A DNA stretch of 64,000 nt from an uncultured Pseudomonadota bacterium (GCA_913055625.1 CAJXJW010000002.1:62001-126000), one strand, 5' to 3'; positions 32,501-41,640 are shown, counted from the stretch's first letter. Program-made: numbers and translations. The notes: a model not told the origin generated them from the sequence alone.

Positions 32501-35500
32501 CATATCAAGGATTGCTTCAGGTACTCTCGTGCGGGGTACGATGCGGGTATCGAGTCCGGTGACTTCACCTACGGAGGATACAGCGGGTTTCACGAGAGCT
32601 GGCATGCGCTGTTCAGTGCGATGCCGCTTGATCGATTCGTGGAGGAATACAGCGTCAAGCTGCAGTTCCTCTCCGGGTACAAGTACCAGAGCATCGGTGA
32701 TGCGCACCAGCTGATGCTGCAATGGGGCCGATGTCTGCAGGGAAGCACTGACGTCGTCGGGTCTTTCGATGGATGCGGTTTCTCGGAACAGAACTACCAC
32801 GCTGCGTACAAAGACTCACCGTTCTTCATTTCGTTCTACTATGTCGCGAAGCTGCACGTGGCCTGCCTGACGGGAGACCACCAGGCGGCGCTGCGGTATG
32901 CCGAATCAGCCGAGACGGTGATCTATGGCGTGCGTGGAATGATCTGGGAAGCACTTCACTGCTTCTATCATTCTCTCGCGCTGGCATCAGTGTTCGAGTC
33001 CCTGGACGAAAGTGAGAAGCACGATGCCTCGGCAAAGCTGGATGCGTTCCTGGAGCGAATGAAGGCGTGGGCCGAGAATTCGCCGCAGAACTTCAGCCAT
33101 CAGCGAGACCTGGTACGGGCGGAAATCCACCGCATTCGCGGTGAGCATGCCAGCGCGCAGGCATGCTACGAGTCGGCGATCGAATCGGCCAGGATCCACG
33201 GGTTCGCCGATATCGAAGCGCTTGCCGGCGCGCTGGCCGGGCGAGCCCTCCTCGGCCGAGGCAGGCGAGCGCCGGGGGCGGCCTACCTGGAGGAGGCGGC
33301 AGAGAAGTACCGTGAATGGGGCGCGCACGCCGTTGCCACCAGCATCGTCGGCTCCGGTGACGGAGGCCGCGAAAGCGCCGCGTCGCGAGCATCCGAGACG
33401 ACGAACGAGCAACGCGAGTCCGTTGACGCCGTTGCAATCCTGCAGGCCTGCCAGGCGATCGCCAGTGAGATGATTGTCGATCGGCTGGTGGAACGGTTGA
33501 TGCGAATTACGCTCGAAAGCGCCGGGGCCGAGCGCGCGATCCTGCTCTCCATTGACGGCGACGCGTGGGGCGTCGACGCGACAGGAGAGGTGGATGCCGG
33601 CGAAATTTCGGTAATCGTGGCATCCGATGGCCTCGATGAGACCCCGCGGTCCAGCGGAGTCATCAACTACGTGGCCAGGACGCAAGAGTACCTGCTGAGC
33701 GACGATGCGCAGAACGACGACAGGTTGCTTGGCGACGCGTACTTCCGACAGAACCCGGTGAAGTCCGTGCTGTGTGTTCCGATCGTGCATCGCAACCAGA
33801 TGTCGGCGATGCTGTACCTTGAGAACAACTTGATACCGAACGCGTTCTCCCGAGATCGGGTCTTGCTGGTCCAGGCGTTGGCGGCCCAGACGGCGATCGC
33901 GTTGAACAATGCGAAGTTGTACAGCGACGTGATCAAGGAGATTGCGGAGCGCCGCCAGGTCGAAACCGCACTGCGTGTCATCGCGTCCGGAACGTCTTCG
34001 GTAACGGGCGAAGATTTCTTCCTGTCGCTTGTGCAGAGCCTGGCCCAATCACTGCAGGTCAAGTGCATTCTCGTTTCGGAGTGCGTGGGTCCGGACAATC
34101 GTCGTGTACGAACACTGGCCTTCTTCGACAACGGCGACATTGGCGAGAACTTCGAGTATGACGTGGCGGGCACGCCGTGCGAAAGAGTCGTCGGCGGGGA
34201 AATGTGCAATATCACCAGCGGGCTGGAGGAGCAGTACCCGGTCGAGGCCGGGTTCCAGTCGTATCTTGGGGTGCCCGCCGTGGATGTCTCGGGCAAGGTG
34301 CTGGGCCATCTTGCGATACTCGACAAGACCGACATGAGCCACCTTCCTCACGCGGAGTCGATCCTCAAGATATTCGCAACGCGGGTGGGCGTTGAGCTCA
34401 ATCGAAAACGCATCCAGGAAGAGCTGCGGGCCAGTGAAGAGAAATACCGGCTGCTTGTCGACAATCAGACCGACCTGGTCGTCAAGCTCGATCGCGCGGG
34501 CCGGCTGCAGTTCGTCAGCCCTTCATTCTGCGAGAAGTTCTCGCTCACGGAGGAGGGCTTGCTGGATACCGTCTTTCACGCCCGGGTACACCCGTCAGAT
34601 CGGGTTCGAGTCGAGCAGGAATGGGCGAAGCTGCATTCGGACCCCTGGGTGGCCCAGTTCGAACATCGGGCGCGATGCGCGAGCGGGGAGTGCTGGCTGG
34701 GCTGGGCGCTGCGCGCGGTTCGGGATGAACACGGTGACGTCGTCGAAATAGTCGGTGTCGGGCGCGACGTAACCGCCCGACGGCAGGCCGAAGACCAGGC
34801 CAGGAAGAACCTGTATACGCTGGCCCACGCGGGCCGGCTCCAGTCCATGGGCGAGATGGCATCGACGCTGGCGCACGAGCTGAATCAGCCGCTCACCGCG
34901 ATTCTGAGCTTCTCCCAGGCGAGTCAGCGTTTCATTGGCAGGCAGGACTTCGATCGTAAGGAACTGGAGTTTGCACTCGAACGTATCGCCGTCAACGCAA
35001 AACGGGCTGGAGACATCATCAGCCATATGCGCGGGTTCATTCGCAAGGAAGAACCCCGCACGGAGCTTGCCGACGTGAACCAGCTGGTTCGCGAGGCAAT
35101 CGAGATGGTGAGCTCGGAGTTGCACCATCGCGAGATCGGATGCGCGCTCGAGCTTGGAGAGTCGCTTTCGCACGTGCCGGTCGACCCGGTGCAGATACAG
35201 CAGGTGATACTCAATCTTGTCCGCAACAGCATGGAGGCCATCTCGGGTGGCAATTCGGCCGAGCGGAACATCGTGGTTTCGACGCGCCGCGTCCATCCCG
35301 GAGCTATCGAGTTGGCTGTCAGTGACACAGGGCCGGGGCTCGACAAGGACGTAGCGCAGAAGGTGTTCGACGCGTTCGTTACGACGAAGCCGGAGGGAAT
35401 GGGTATTGGCCTCTCGATCTGCAAGTCGATTATCGAGGCTCACGACAGTGAGTTGATTGCCGAAAATCGTCTGGCTGGAGGCGCTCTGTTCAGGTTTGTG

Positions 35501-35533
35501 CTCCATACCGACTGCGAACGAGGTGAACCGTGA
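29555..35533 (+). CDS. Giant hybrid sensor: pseudokinase, AAA ATPase, GAF, PAS, histidine kinase
   Basis: 1992 residues from GTG 29555. Order: protein-kinase-like domain (1-270); AAA ATPase/STAND-like domain with Walker A AGYSGVGKTSLI (near 323-334) and Walker B LVLFLDDLQW (near 447); a long helical TPR-like region (about 700-1290); two GAF domains (about 1300-1450 and 1480-1620); PAS (about 1625-1745); histidine kinase with H-box LAHELNQPLTAIL (near 1773), N-box VRNSMEAI, G1 DTGPGL and G2 GMGIGLS. The kinase domain is degenerate: the HRDLKPxN loop reads HTQLRPDVF and the DFG position reads VSGLE. It is therefore probably a pseudokinase. The 4-base overlap with the next gene makes the FixJ-type regulator its partner. 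Cytoplasmic, as no membrane helix is seen. Confidence 0.9.
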   Translation: MIPGYSIGKPIRQDDDWQLLRGVRTRDNLPVLIKAARSQPPRPGLSAQLESEFGTLQSLRIPGVLKAHDLLLGVEAAAMVLEDPGGQLLSASLASGRFGIGEFLRTAVQMAGVIADLHKREIVHTQLRPDVFILAANSDSVWVSGLEHARPSTAARNVDGSVTDAGRVYLAPEQTGRIDASVDVRTDLYLLGLIFYEMLTGRRPFISDDPLELIHCQLARVPKSPSELDPEIPDPLSDIVMRLLRKRADERYLSARGLLADLHECRAQFRRTGAIGELTIASHDRPEQFNIPERLYGREQESNLLLQAFRASRDRGPGLVLVAGYSGVGKTSLIRRIREPVASQRGYFVCGKYDQLERSNPYSAILQAFLELVRQILTEPDTEIQLWRDRILEALGVNAQVVIEVIPELELILGAQPAVPELKPVEAQNRFNFYFQKFIGALARPERPLVLFLDDLQWASVASIRLLQSWVTGTRVAGLLVIGAYRDNEVDAKHPLTAVIRELRESGDVQDEITLQPLDIDSIGSIVRDTVMRPVGDCLPLARSIHTKTDGNPFFARAFLRTLYEEGILTLGEGSGWCWDIEAVNSLRAAENVVELMAHTIEQLPEPTRDVLKVAACIGGKIEPRTLSTAYGRDIEETLRVLDPAMERNLIERRRDGTLSFYHDRVQEAAYGLIHDEDRAPLHYQIGTLLKTHANDDELEELLFEVVNHLNLGEPLISGAAERRELAALGLRAGLKAKLSTAYGSAYDYFTTGVSLLSEDAWESDYDLAFDLHREQAECAYLCGEFEQAEAGFSQLMERARSNRDKGVIYNLRMVQYENMSRFPEAAALGLDAVALFGIRFPVAEEEKLERVDREIELIQQMLGGRSVSALAEMQSMRDADVRILMKLLMTMWAPNYISGDIPMTMLIAASMVRLSLQHGNTSESAYGYITHGINVAARTGDYARAYEFGRLALRVNEELEDLTARAKVNHMFSCYIALWRRHIKDCFRYSRAGYDAGIESGDFTYGGYSGFHESWHALFSAMPLDRFVEEYSVKLQFLSGYKYQSIGDAHQLMLQWGRCLQGSTDVVGSFDGCGFSEQNYHAAYKDSPFFISFYYVAKLHVACLTGDHQAALRYAESAETVIYGVRGMIWEALHCFYHSLALASVFESLDESEKHDASAKLDAFLERMKAWAENSPQNFSHQRDLVRAEIHRIRGEHASAQACYESAIESARIHGFADIEALAGALAGRALLGRGRRAPGAAYLEEAAEKYREWGAHAVATSIVGSGDGGRESAASRASETTNEQRESVDAVAILQACQAIASEMIVDRLVERLMRITLESAGAERAILLSIDGDAWGVDATGEVDAGEISVIVASDGLDETPRSSGVINYVARTQEYLLSDDAQNDDRLLGDAYFRQNPVKSVLCVPIVHRNQMSAMLYLENNLIPNAFSRDRVLLVQALAAQTAIALNNAKLYSDVIKEIAERRQVETALRVIASGTSSVTGEDFFLSLVQSLAQSLQVKCILVSECVGPDNRRVRTLAFFDNGDIGENFEYDVAGTPCERVVGGEMCNITSGLEEQYPVEAGFQSYLGVPAVDVSGKVLGHLAILDKTDMSHLPHAESILKIFATRVGVELNRKRIQEELRASEEKYRLLVDNQTDLVVKLDRAGRLQFVSPSFCEKFSLTEEGLLDTVFHARVHPSDRVRVEQEWAKLHSDPWVAQFEHRARCASGECWLGWALRAVRDEHGDVVEIVGVGRDVTARRQAEDQARKNLYTLAHAGRLQSMGEMASTLAHELNQPLTAILSFSQASQRFIGRQDFDRKELEFALERIAVNAKRAGDIISHMRGFIRKEEPRTELADVNQLVREAIEMVSSELHHREIGCALELGESLSHVPVDPVQIQQVILNLVRNSMEAISGGNSAERNIVVSTRRVHPGAIELAVSDTGPGLDKDVAQKVFDAFVTTKPEGMGIGLSICKSIIEAHDSELIAENRLAGGALFRFVLHTDCERGEP

Positions 35534-36147
35534 GTGACGATCAAACCGTATTCCTTGTAGACGATGAGCCGGATGTGCGAGCGTCGATCAGCATGCTGAT
35601 ACGTTCAATCGGGCTGCGCGTCGAGACTTTCGAGTCGCCCAGGGACTTCCTGGAGTCATACGACCCTGAACGTGCCGGCTGTATCGTGCTGGATATGCGC
35701 ATGCCGGGAATGAGCGGCCTGCAGTTGCAGGAACGGCTCGGACAGATGGGCCTGCACCCGCCCATCGTCATGATCTCGGGCCATGGCGAGATTCCGAACG
35801 CGGTCCAGGCCGTGCAGAACGGCGCGGTCGACTTCCTGCAGAAACCCGTGAATGACCAGTTGCTACTCGACAGAGTCCAACAGGCGCTTGCTCTCGATAA
35901 GGAGAACCGCGAAAACCATGATATCGCGACAGCTGCGCAGTCTCGCTACGATCGCCTCACGCGCAGGGAGCGCCAGGTTCTCTCCGGTGTCGTGGCAGGC
36001 AAACTGAACAAGACGATTGCGGCCGAACTCGACGTCAGCACGCGAACTATTGAGATTCACCGAGCGAACCTGATGGAGAAAATGGAGGCGAGATCACTGT
36101 CGGCACTAATGCAGATCGTCGCCCACGTCGAATTCGTCCAGGAATAG
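35530..36147 (+). CDS. FixJ-family response regulator
   Basis: 205 residues from a GTG overlapping the kinase stop (GTGA). The receiver domain has DDEPD at 11-15, phospho-acceptor Asp55 (LDMRMPG), ISGHG and QKPV. The LuxR-type helix-turn-helix follows (LTRRERQVLSGVVAGKLNKTIAAELDVSTRTIEIHRANLMEKM, about 141-185). This FixJ/TodT-like architecture typically activates promoters with sites such as GTAMGTAG. Matching CTACGTAG-like boxes lie upstream of 29022, of the kinase gene and of the PoxB-like gene. Confidence 0.93.
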   Translation: MSDDQTVFLVDDEPDVRASISMLIRSIGLRVETFESPRDFLESYDPERAGCIVLDMRMPGMSGLQLQERLGQMGLHPPIVMISGHGEIPNAVQAVQNGAVDFLQKPVNDQLLLDRVQQALALDKENRENHDIATAAQSRYDRLTRRERQVLSGVVAGKLNKTIAAELDVSTRTIEIHRANLMEKMEARSLSALMQIVAHVEFVQE

Positions 36148-36191
36148 GCACGGCAGGCCCGTGGCATACCGGCTCGCAAACCGAAGAGTTC

Positions 36192-36237
36192 TTACGTAGC
36201 GCCACGCGTACACATCAGCATGTCCATTCCCTAGAGT
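36192..36237 (+). promoter_or_regulatory. Promoter of the PoxB-like/malic enzyme operon
   Basis: TTACGTAG at 36192-36199 with a TAGAGT -10 at 36232-36237. The distance from box centre to -10 start is 36.5 bases, identical to that of the second box of the kinase promoter. Probable FixJ-type regulator target. Confidence 0.55.
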
Positions 36238-36279
36238 CGGAACCGGTTGAACGGAAATCCGACCTGGTGAGTGCAGCTG

Positions 36280-37974
36280 ATGGCCAAGAATGTATGTGAA
36301 TCGTTGCTGGATACGTTGGCGCAGGTCGGGGTCCAGCAGATCTTCGGAATGACCGGCGACGCGTTGAACCCGTTCCTCGATGCAATTCGCCGCGACGGGC
36401 GATTCGAGTGGATCGGTGTTCGCCACGAGGAGACGGGGGCATTCGCCGCAGCCGCACAGGCAAAGATAAGCGGGCGCCTCGCGGTCTGCTGCGGAACCGT
36501 AGGGCCGGGTGCGATTCACTTGATCAACGGCTTGTACGATGCGAAGCGGGATCACGCGCCGGTACTGGCCATCACCGGCCACGTGCCGCTATCGGAGCAG
36601 GGTACCGACTACTTCCAGGAGGTCGACATCCTCAACCTGTTCCAGGATGTCGCTACCTACAACGAGTTCATAAACAGCCCCGCTCAGCTTCCACGAGTCG
36701 CGCAACAGGCGGTGCAGACGGCGCTGACCCGCGGCGGTGTTGCTCACCTCTCGATACCGACAGACGTGATCGCACAGACCGTGCCGGATAGTCCGCTTGC
36801 GCGCGAGGTATTCGTGCCGAAGGCGCACGTCATGCCCTGCCCCGACGAGTTGCAACGAGCGGTGGATCTGCTCAACCGGGGTGGGAAGATCACGATACTG
36901 GCTGGCGACGGCTGCCGCGAATCTCGCGAGGAGCTGCTGGCGTTGGCCGAAAGGCTGAACGCGCCGATCGTACGGACGCTCCGAGCCACCGACGTCGTCG
37001 AGTATGAGAATCCATACTGGATCGGTGGTACCGGCATGCTCGGCTCGCCCCAGGGGCTGGCTGCGCTGGACGACTGCGACACGCTGCTGATGCTGGGGAC
37101 CGACTTCCCGTACAGCGTGTTCCTGCCGAAGAACAAGGACATCATCCAGGTCGATATCAAGCCCGAGCGGCTTGGCAAGCGCTGTCGTGTGACCGTCGGT
37201 CTCATCGGACATGTCAAACCGACATTGCAGGCGCTACAGGCCAAGGTCGAGCCAAACGCCGAGACCGGATTTCTGCGCCGCCTGCAGCAACAGCGCGCGA
37301 ACTGGGATTCGCGCATGGACGCGAAGGCGAGTGTCTCGCGGGGGAATACGGGCCGTGTTCCTCCACAGGCGGTAACGCGCCTGGCTTGCGACCTGGCAGA
37401 CGACGACGCGATCTTCGTTGCCGATGTCGGCCTGATCACCGGTTGGGCGGCCAGGCATCTTCGCTTGCGCGGGAAGCAGCGCCTGCTGGGGTCATTCAAC
37501 CATGGCTCCCTGGGCGTCGCCGTACCGGCGGCAATCGGCGCGCAACTGCTGGATCGGCGCCGGCAAGTCGTGGCGCTGGCAGGCGATGGCGGCTTCAACA
37601 TGATGATGCAGGATCTGATAACCGCCGTTCGGTACGAACTGCCGATCGTGTTCATCGTACTGAACAACCGAAAACTCGGATTCGTCGAAGTGGAAATGCA
37701 AGCCTCAGGCTTCCCGCGCTTCGGAACGAAGCTGCAGAACCCGGATTATGCGAAGGTCGCGGTCGCCTGTGGCGCAATGGGCGAGACGGTTTCCGACCCG
37801 AACGAGCTCGAGGACGCGATTCGGGCGGCGTACCGGGCACGAGAGGCCTGTGTTCTCGACGTACAGGTCAACCCCGACGAGCTGTTGTTTCCGCCCAAGA
37901 TCGATGCGGCACATGCTTGGGGCTTCAGCCTGGCAAAACTGAAAGAAGTGTTTGTCGAAGAGGAGGCATTCTGA
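36280..37974 (+). CDS. ThDP-dependent pyruvate oxidase / PoxB-like enzyme
   Basis: 564 residues from ATG 36280 (GGTGAG about 8 bases upstream; a GTG at 36271 adds three residues). The family signature is clear: FGMTGDALNPFLDAI, RHEETGAFAAAAQAKISGRLAVCCGTVGPGAIHLINGLYDAK, GYF-like QGTDYFQEVDILNLF, and the ThDP motif GDGGFNMMMQDLITA...NNRKLGFV (near 430-460). The order is that of pyruvate:quinone oxidoreductase (PoxB), which oxidises pyruvate to acetate and CO2 and feeds electrons to quinone. The C-terminus lacks an obvious amphipathic membrane-binding helix like that of E. coli PoxB, so a related pyruvate oxidase is possible. TGATG overlap with malic enzyme. Confidence 0.85.
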   Translation: MAKNVCESLLDTLAQVGVQQIFGMTGDALNPFLDAIRRDGRFEWIGVRHEETGAFAAAAQAKISGRLAVCCGTVGPGAIHLINGLYDAKRDHAPVLAITGHVPLSEQGTDYFQEVDILNLFQDVATYNEFINSPAQLPRVAQQAVQTALTRGGVAHLSIPTDVIAQTVPDSPLAREVFVPKAHVMPCPDELQRAVDLLNRGGKITILAGDGCRESREELLALAERLNAPIVRTLRATDVVEYENPYWIGGTGMLGSPQGLAALDDCDTLLMLGTDFPYSVFLPKNKDIIQVDIKPERLGKRCRVTVGLIGHVKPTLQALQAKVEPNAETGFLRRLQQQRANWDSRMDAKASVSRGNTGRVPPQAVTRLACDLADDDAIFVADVGLITGWAARHLRLRGKQRLLGSFNHGSLGVAVPAAIGAQLLDRRRQVVALAGDGGFNMMMQDLITAVRYELPIVFIVLNNRKLGFVEVEMQASGFPRFGTKLQNPDYAKVAVACGAMGETVSDPNELEDAIRAAYRAREACVLDVQVNPDELLFPPKIDAAHAWGFSLAKLKEVFVEEEAF

Positions 37975-39608
37975 TGGCGCGGACGATGGGCCAGGATGCA
38001 GAGCGCGTGACGGGCTTTGACCGGCTCAACAGTGCCGCTCTCAACAAGGGAACGGCGTTCACCGCTGAAGAGCGCGATCGGTATCAGCTGCGCGGGTTGC
38101 TCCCGGCCGCCATATCCGACCCACACATACAGGAACAGCGTGCGCTGGCGAATCTGCGCCGAAAGGCATTTGATATCGAGCGATACGTGTATCTTCTCGC
38201 TCTGCAAGGCCGCAACGAGAAGTTGTTCCATCGACTTGTCGCGAACAACATCGACGAGATCATGCCGCTGATCTACACGCCGACGGTCGGTCAGGCCTGC
38301 CAGGAGTTCGCCCACATCTTTCGACAGCCGCGCGGGTTCTACATCACCCCGGACGACCGTGGACGCATTCGAGAGCACCTCGACCATTGGCCGGAGCGCG
38401 ACGTTCGCATGATTGTCGTGACCGATGGCGAGCGAATCCTGGGGCTGGGCGACCTGGGCGCGAACGGCATGGCGATCCCGATCGGGAAGCTGGCTTTGTA
38501 CTCGGCGTGCGCCGGGATTTCGCCCAGCCAATGCATGCCTGTCATGCTCGACGTCGGTACCAACAACGAGGAGCTGCGCAACGATCCGCTCTACCTCGGC
38601 ATCGATCGCCCGCGGCTGCGCGGACCCGAGTACGATTCGCTGGTCGACGAGTTTGTGAACGCGGTTCAGAGCGCTTTCCCGAACGCGCTGATCCAGTTCG
38701 AAGATTTCCTGACACCGAACGCCTACACGTTGCTTGGCCGGTACCGGGACAATGTGCTCTGCTTCAATGACGACATCCAGGGCACCGCTGCGGTCGCGCT
38801 CGCCGGCGTCCTGGCGTCGACACGAATCGTCGGCAAGCGCCTCGAGGATCTCCGGATCATGTTTCTCGGAGCCGGCTCCGCGGCCACCGGGATCGCCGAC
38901 CTTATCTGCTCGGCCATGCAGGAGGCCGGGCTTGATGAACGGTCAGCCCGGGAACGCCTGTGGTTCGTCGATCGAAGTGGCCTGGTCGTAGAGAATCGCG
39001 CCGGGCTTCGTCCCCATAACCTGCCTTATGCGCATCCCGTACCGAACGTCGAGTTTACCGAGGCGATCCGCCAGGTTCGTCCGAACGTGCTGATTGGCGC
39101 AACTGGCTCCGCAGGTGCATTCTCGGAGGACGTCGTGCGCCTGATGTCCGAGTTCAATGACCGTCCCGTGATCTTCGCACTGTCGAATCCAACATCGAAG
39201 GCAGAGTGCACGGCGGAACAGGCTTATGCCTGGAGTCAAGGACGAGCCGTCTTTGCGAGCGGCAGTCCGTTCGGTGAAGTCGAGTTGGATGGCCGGCGAT
39301 ACCGTCCGGGCCAGGGCAACAACGCCTACGTCTTCCCGGGGATCGGCCTCGGCGCGATCGCCTGCGGGGCCCGGGCCATCAGCGACGAGATGTTCCTCGA
39401 ATCCGCACGCGTCCTGGCGGGCATGGTCAGCCGGGACGACCTGGCCGAGGGGGCCGTCTATCCTCCGCTTCGGAACATCAGGGATGTGTCATTGGCGATT
39501 GCCGCCGCCGTCGCTCGAAAGGCCTGGGAGCAGGGTCTTGCCAGGGCCGGGGAACCCGAGAATATCGAGCGTGCGATACGGGCGCAGATGTACAGCCCTG
39601 ACTACTGA
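37974..39608 (+). CDS. maeA: NAD-dependent malic enzyme
   Basis: 544 residues. Family motifs: LIYTPTVGQACQEFAHIFRQPRGFY near residue 98, the substrate/metal segments QFEDFLTPNAY and FNDDIQGTAAVALAGVLA near 255-275, nucleotide-binding FLGAGSAATGIADL near 300, and FALSNPTSKAECTAEQAYAWS. This matches the MaeA/SfcA type that converts malate to pyruvate. Translation is coupled to the preceding PoxB-like gene (TGATG; GAGGAGG just upstream). The pair would convert malate to pyruvate and pyruvate to acetate. Confidence 0.92.
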   Translation: MARTMGQDAERVTGFDRLNSAALNKGTAFTAEERDRYQLRGLLPAAISDPHIQEQRALANLRRKAFDIERYVYLLALQGRNEKLFHRLVANNIDEIMPLIYTPTVGQACQEFAHIFRQPRGFYITPDDRGRIREHLDHWPERDVRMIVVTDGERILGLGDLGANGMAIPIGKLALYSACAGISPSQCMPVMLDVGTNNEELRNDPLYLGIDRPRLRGPEYDSLVDEFVNAVQSAFPNALIQFEDFLTPNAYTLLGRYRDNVLCFNDDIQGTAAVALAGVLASTRIVGKRLEDLRIMFLGAGSAATGIADLICSAMQEAGLDERSARERLWFVDRSGLVVENRAGLRPHNLPYAHPVPNVEFTEAIRQVRPNVLIGATGSAGAFSEDVVRLMSEFNDRPVIFALSNPTSKAECTAEQAYAWSQGRAVFASGSPFGEVELDGRRYRPGQGNNAYVFPGIGLGAIACGARAISDEMFLESARVLAGMVSRDDLAEGAVYPPLRNIRDVSLAIAAAVARKAWEQGLARAGEPENIERAIRAQMYSPDY

Positions 39609-39625
39609 GAGATACCGAGGTTCCA

Positions 39626-40132
39626 ATGCGTGACATGAAACCCATGCGAATCACGTTCGCCACGATACCGCGTGCGCTCGAGCAGGCACGGCAGTTTCGA
39701 ATGCTCCAGGAGCCTGAGCAGGCAGAGAGCATCTGCCTGGACATACTCGAGATCGACAGCCGGCACCACGATGCGTTGATTCTTCTTATTCTTGCGGTAA
39801 CCGACCAGTTCTCGAGAAGTGGCCAGATGCTCAACCCGAAACGTGCATCGCGGTTGACCAGCCAGTTGACTGACGCCTACGAAATTCTCTATTACCGGGC
39901 ACTGATCTGTGAACGGCGGGCACGTGCCATGCTGGTGGAGAGCATGTCGCGCTCGTTCACGTGGGAATATTTTCGCGAAGCCATGCAGCTATACCGCCAG
40001 GCGATGGACTGTCGGCCGGAACGCAACGACGACGCAATCCTGCGTTGGAACGCCTGCCTGCGCACGGTGCAGCGAGAACGCCTCGAGCCACGCACGGACA
40101 GCAATGCGCTGACTGAGCAGGCTAGCTGGTAA
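39626..40132 (+). CDS. Helical TPR-like protein of unknown function
   Basis: 168 residues. TPR-like helix pairs: ALEQARQFRMLQEPEQAESICLDILEIDSRHHDALILLILA and FREAMQLYRQAMDCRPERNDDAILRWNACLR. No signal or membrane segment. A CGAGG site sits 6 bases before the ATG and the gene lies 17 bases after malic enzyme, so it is the third gene of that operon. Possibly a scaffold for the enzymes; function not known. Confidence 0.65.
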   Translation: MRDMKPMRITFATIPRALEQARQFRMLQEPEQAESICLDILEIDSRHHDALILLILAVTDQFSRSGQMLNPKRASRLTSQLTDAYEILYYRALICERRARAMLVESMSRSFTWEYFREAMQLYRQAMDCRPERNDDAILRWNACLRTVQRERLEPRTDSNALTEQASW

Positions 40133-40175
40133 GCGGTATAGCCGGACCGGCAGTGAGCGCATCGTGCTTTCCGGC

Positions 40176-41438
40176 TCAACTCCGGCGCCGGGTCCGGGAG
40201 AAACCCAGGTGTGCGATGTCTGCCGGGAAGAGCATTCCCCAATTCCATTCGAGAAACAGGCGGAGTTTTCGCGCCAGCGTGGGCACTCGAAGCAGGTAGA
40301 CTCCGCGCCAAAGCAGCCACGCAACAAACCCTGACAGACGGATGCCGAAGACCTCCGCGACCGCCTTGTTGTGGCCGATCGTCGCGAGCGCCCCCAGCGG
40401 CCTGAAGCGAAAGGGCTGCGTCTCCTCTCCCCGGATCGCCGCGCACAAATTGTGCGCAAGCTGCTTCGCTTCGCGCGTCGCAAACTGCGCGGTCGGCGGT
40501 GCCGGTAGACCGCTCCAGTCATTCTCGATATGAGCGCAATCGCCCAGCGCCCAAAGGCCCGGAACACCGGGCACGGACATGTCCGGGTTTGTCGCAACAC
40601 GGCCGCGAATCTTGTCGACGGGCAAAGACTCGATCAGGGGATTCGGAGCAGTACCTATCGTACAGATGACCGTGCCGGCGGCGATTCGTTGGCCGCTGTT
40701 CAGCTCGATGCTGCGTGCGTCAATACGTTCCGCCCGCGCGTTGAGGCGAATATCGAGGCCGCTACGCGTCATCTTCCGCAACGCGAAATCCCCGAGCCCC
40801 TCGGGCAATTCAGGCAACAGGCGGTCGCCCGAATGCACCAGGCAAACCTTGCAGTCCTCGGGGTCGAGGGTCGGGTAGTACCTGAGGCTCGAGCGCAGGA
40901 AGTCCGAGATCTCACCGGCAACCTCGACACCGCTGAAACCGCCACCCAGCACGGCGAACGTCGTCAGCCACCGGCGTAGCCGGACATTCGGCTGCAGCGT
41001 TGCCTGCTCCAGCCGCGAAAGAATCCGGTTGCGGAGAAAGAGCGCGTCGCCGACCGTCTTCAGTGGCAGAGCATACCTGGCCATCCCGGGCACCAGGGCG
41101 AGATTGGCGCCTACACCACACGCGAGTACCAGTTCGTCGTACTCGATGGTCCCTGGCCCTTCGCCCAGGTAGTGAATCTTGCGTGCCTGCAAGTCGATGT
41201 CACTGACACGCACCATGCACAGCGTTGCCCGCCCGGCGATCTGGCGCAGCGGCGCCACCACGTGACCCGGAAGAATAGACGCACCCACGACTTCCGCGAG
41301 CAGCGGGCTATACGTGATGTGGTTCTCCTTACTCACGATCGTGACGGTGCAGCCTGCCGGAATGCTCTTCTGCAGATTTGCTGCAAGCGTGGCTCCGGCG
41401 AAGCCGCCGCCGAGTATGACTATTCGCTTTCCCGTCAC
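40176..41438 (-). CDS. NAD(P)/FAD-dependent oxidoreductase, NDH-2-like
   Basis: 420 residues from GTG 41438 (GAGGAACC upstream); a TTG at 41474 would add 12 residues. N-terminal FAD motif KRIVILGGGFAGATLA, central NAD motif FAVLGGGFSGVEVAGEI near residue 162, and C-terminal FAD motif GLWALGDCAHI near 295. These belong to type II NADH dehydrogenases, which pass electrons from NADH to quinone without pumping protons. The C-terminus has hydrophobic/basic stretches (FVAWLLWRGVYLLRVPTLARKLRLFL) compatible with membrane association. Encoded convergently with the preceding operon and divergently from hvfA. Confidence 0.85.
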   Translation of the reverse strand: MTGKRIVILGGGFAGATLAANLQKSIPAGCTVTIVSKENHITYSPLLAEVVGASILPGHVVAPLRQIAGRATLCMVRVSDIDLQARKIHYLGEGPGTIEYDELVLACGVGANLALVPGMARYALPLKTVGDALFLRNRILSRLEQATLQPNVRLRRWLTTFAVLGGGFSGVEVAGEISDFLRSSLRYYPTLDPEDCKVCLVHSGDRLLPELPEGLGDFALRKMTRSGLDIRLNARAERIDARSIELNSGQRIAAGTVICTIGTAPNPLIESLPVDKIRGRVATNPDMSVPGVPGLWALGDCAHIENDWSGLPAPPTAQFATREAKQLAHNLCAAIRGEETQPFRFRPLGALATIGHNKAVAEVFGIRLSGFVAWLLWRGVYLLRVPTLARKLRLFLEWNWGMLFPADIAHLGFSRTRRRS

Positions 41439-41522
41439 CGCTGGTTCCTCGTGGGGAATCTCCAATACGGGCAACTTATGTCTGCGTCATCGGGAGTTGA
41501 ATACACGGAAACCGAAGAGGGA

Positions 41523-41569
41523 CTACGTGGCGGCACGGGTTATTGACCGCGTCGTCACGCCGGTAAGGT
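41523..41569 (+). promoter_or_regulatory. Possible TACGTA-type promoter of the hvfA operon
   Basis: CTACGTGG at 41523-41530 with a weak TAAGGT -10 at 41564-41569; centre to -10 is 37.5 bases, one more than in the kinase and PoxB promoters. The box and -10 are each imperfect, so this is a suggestion only. Confidence 0.3.
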
Positions 41570-41640
41570 AGCTCGCGAATTCGCCGGGTCGGGAGTGCGC
41601 TCCGCCGGCAGACAGTCAATCAACAGCTAGGAGAAATGCA

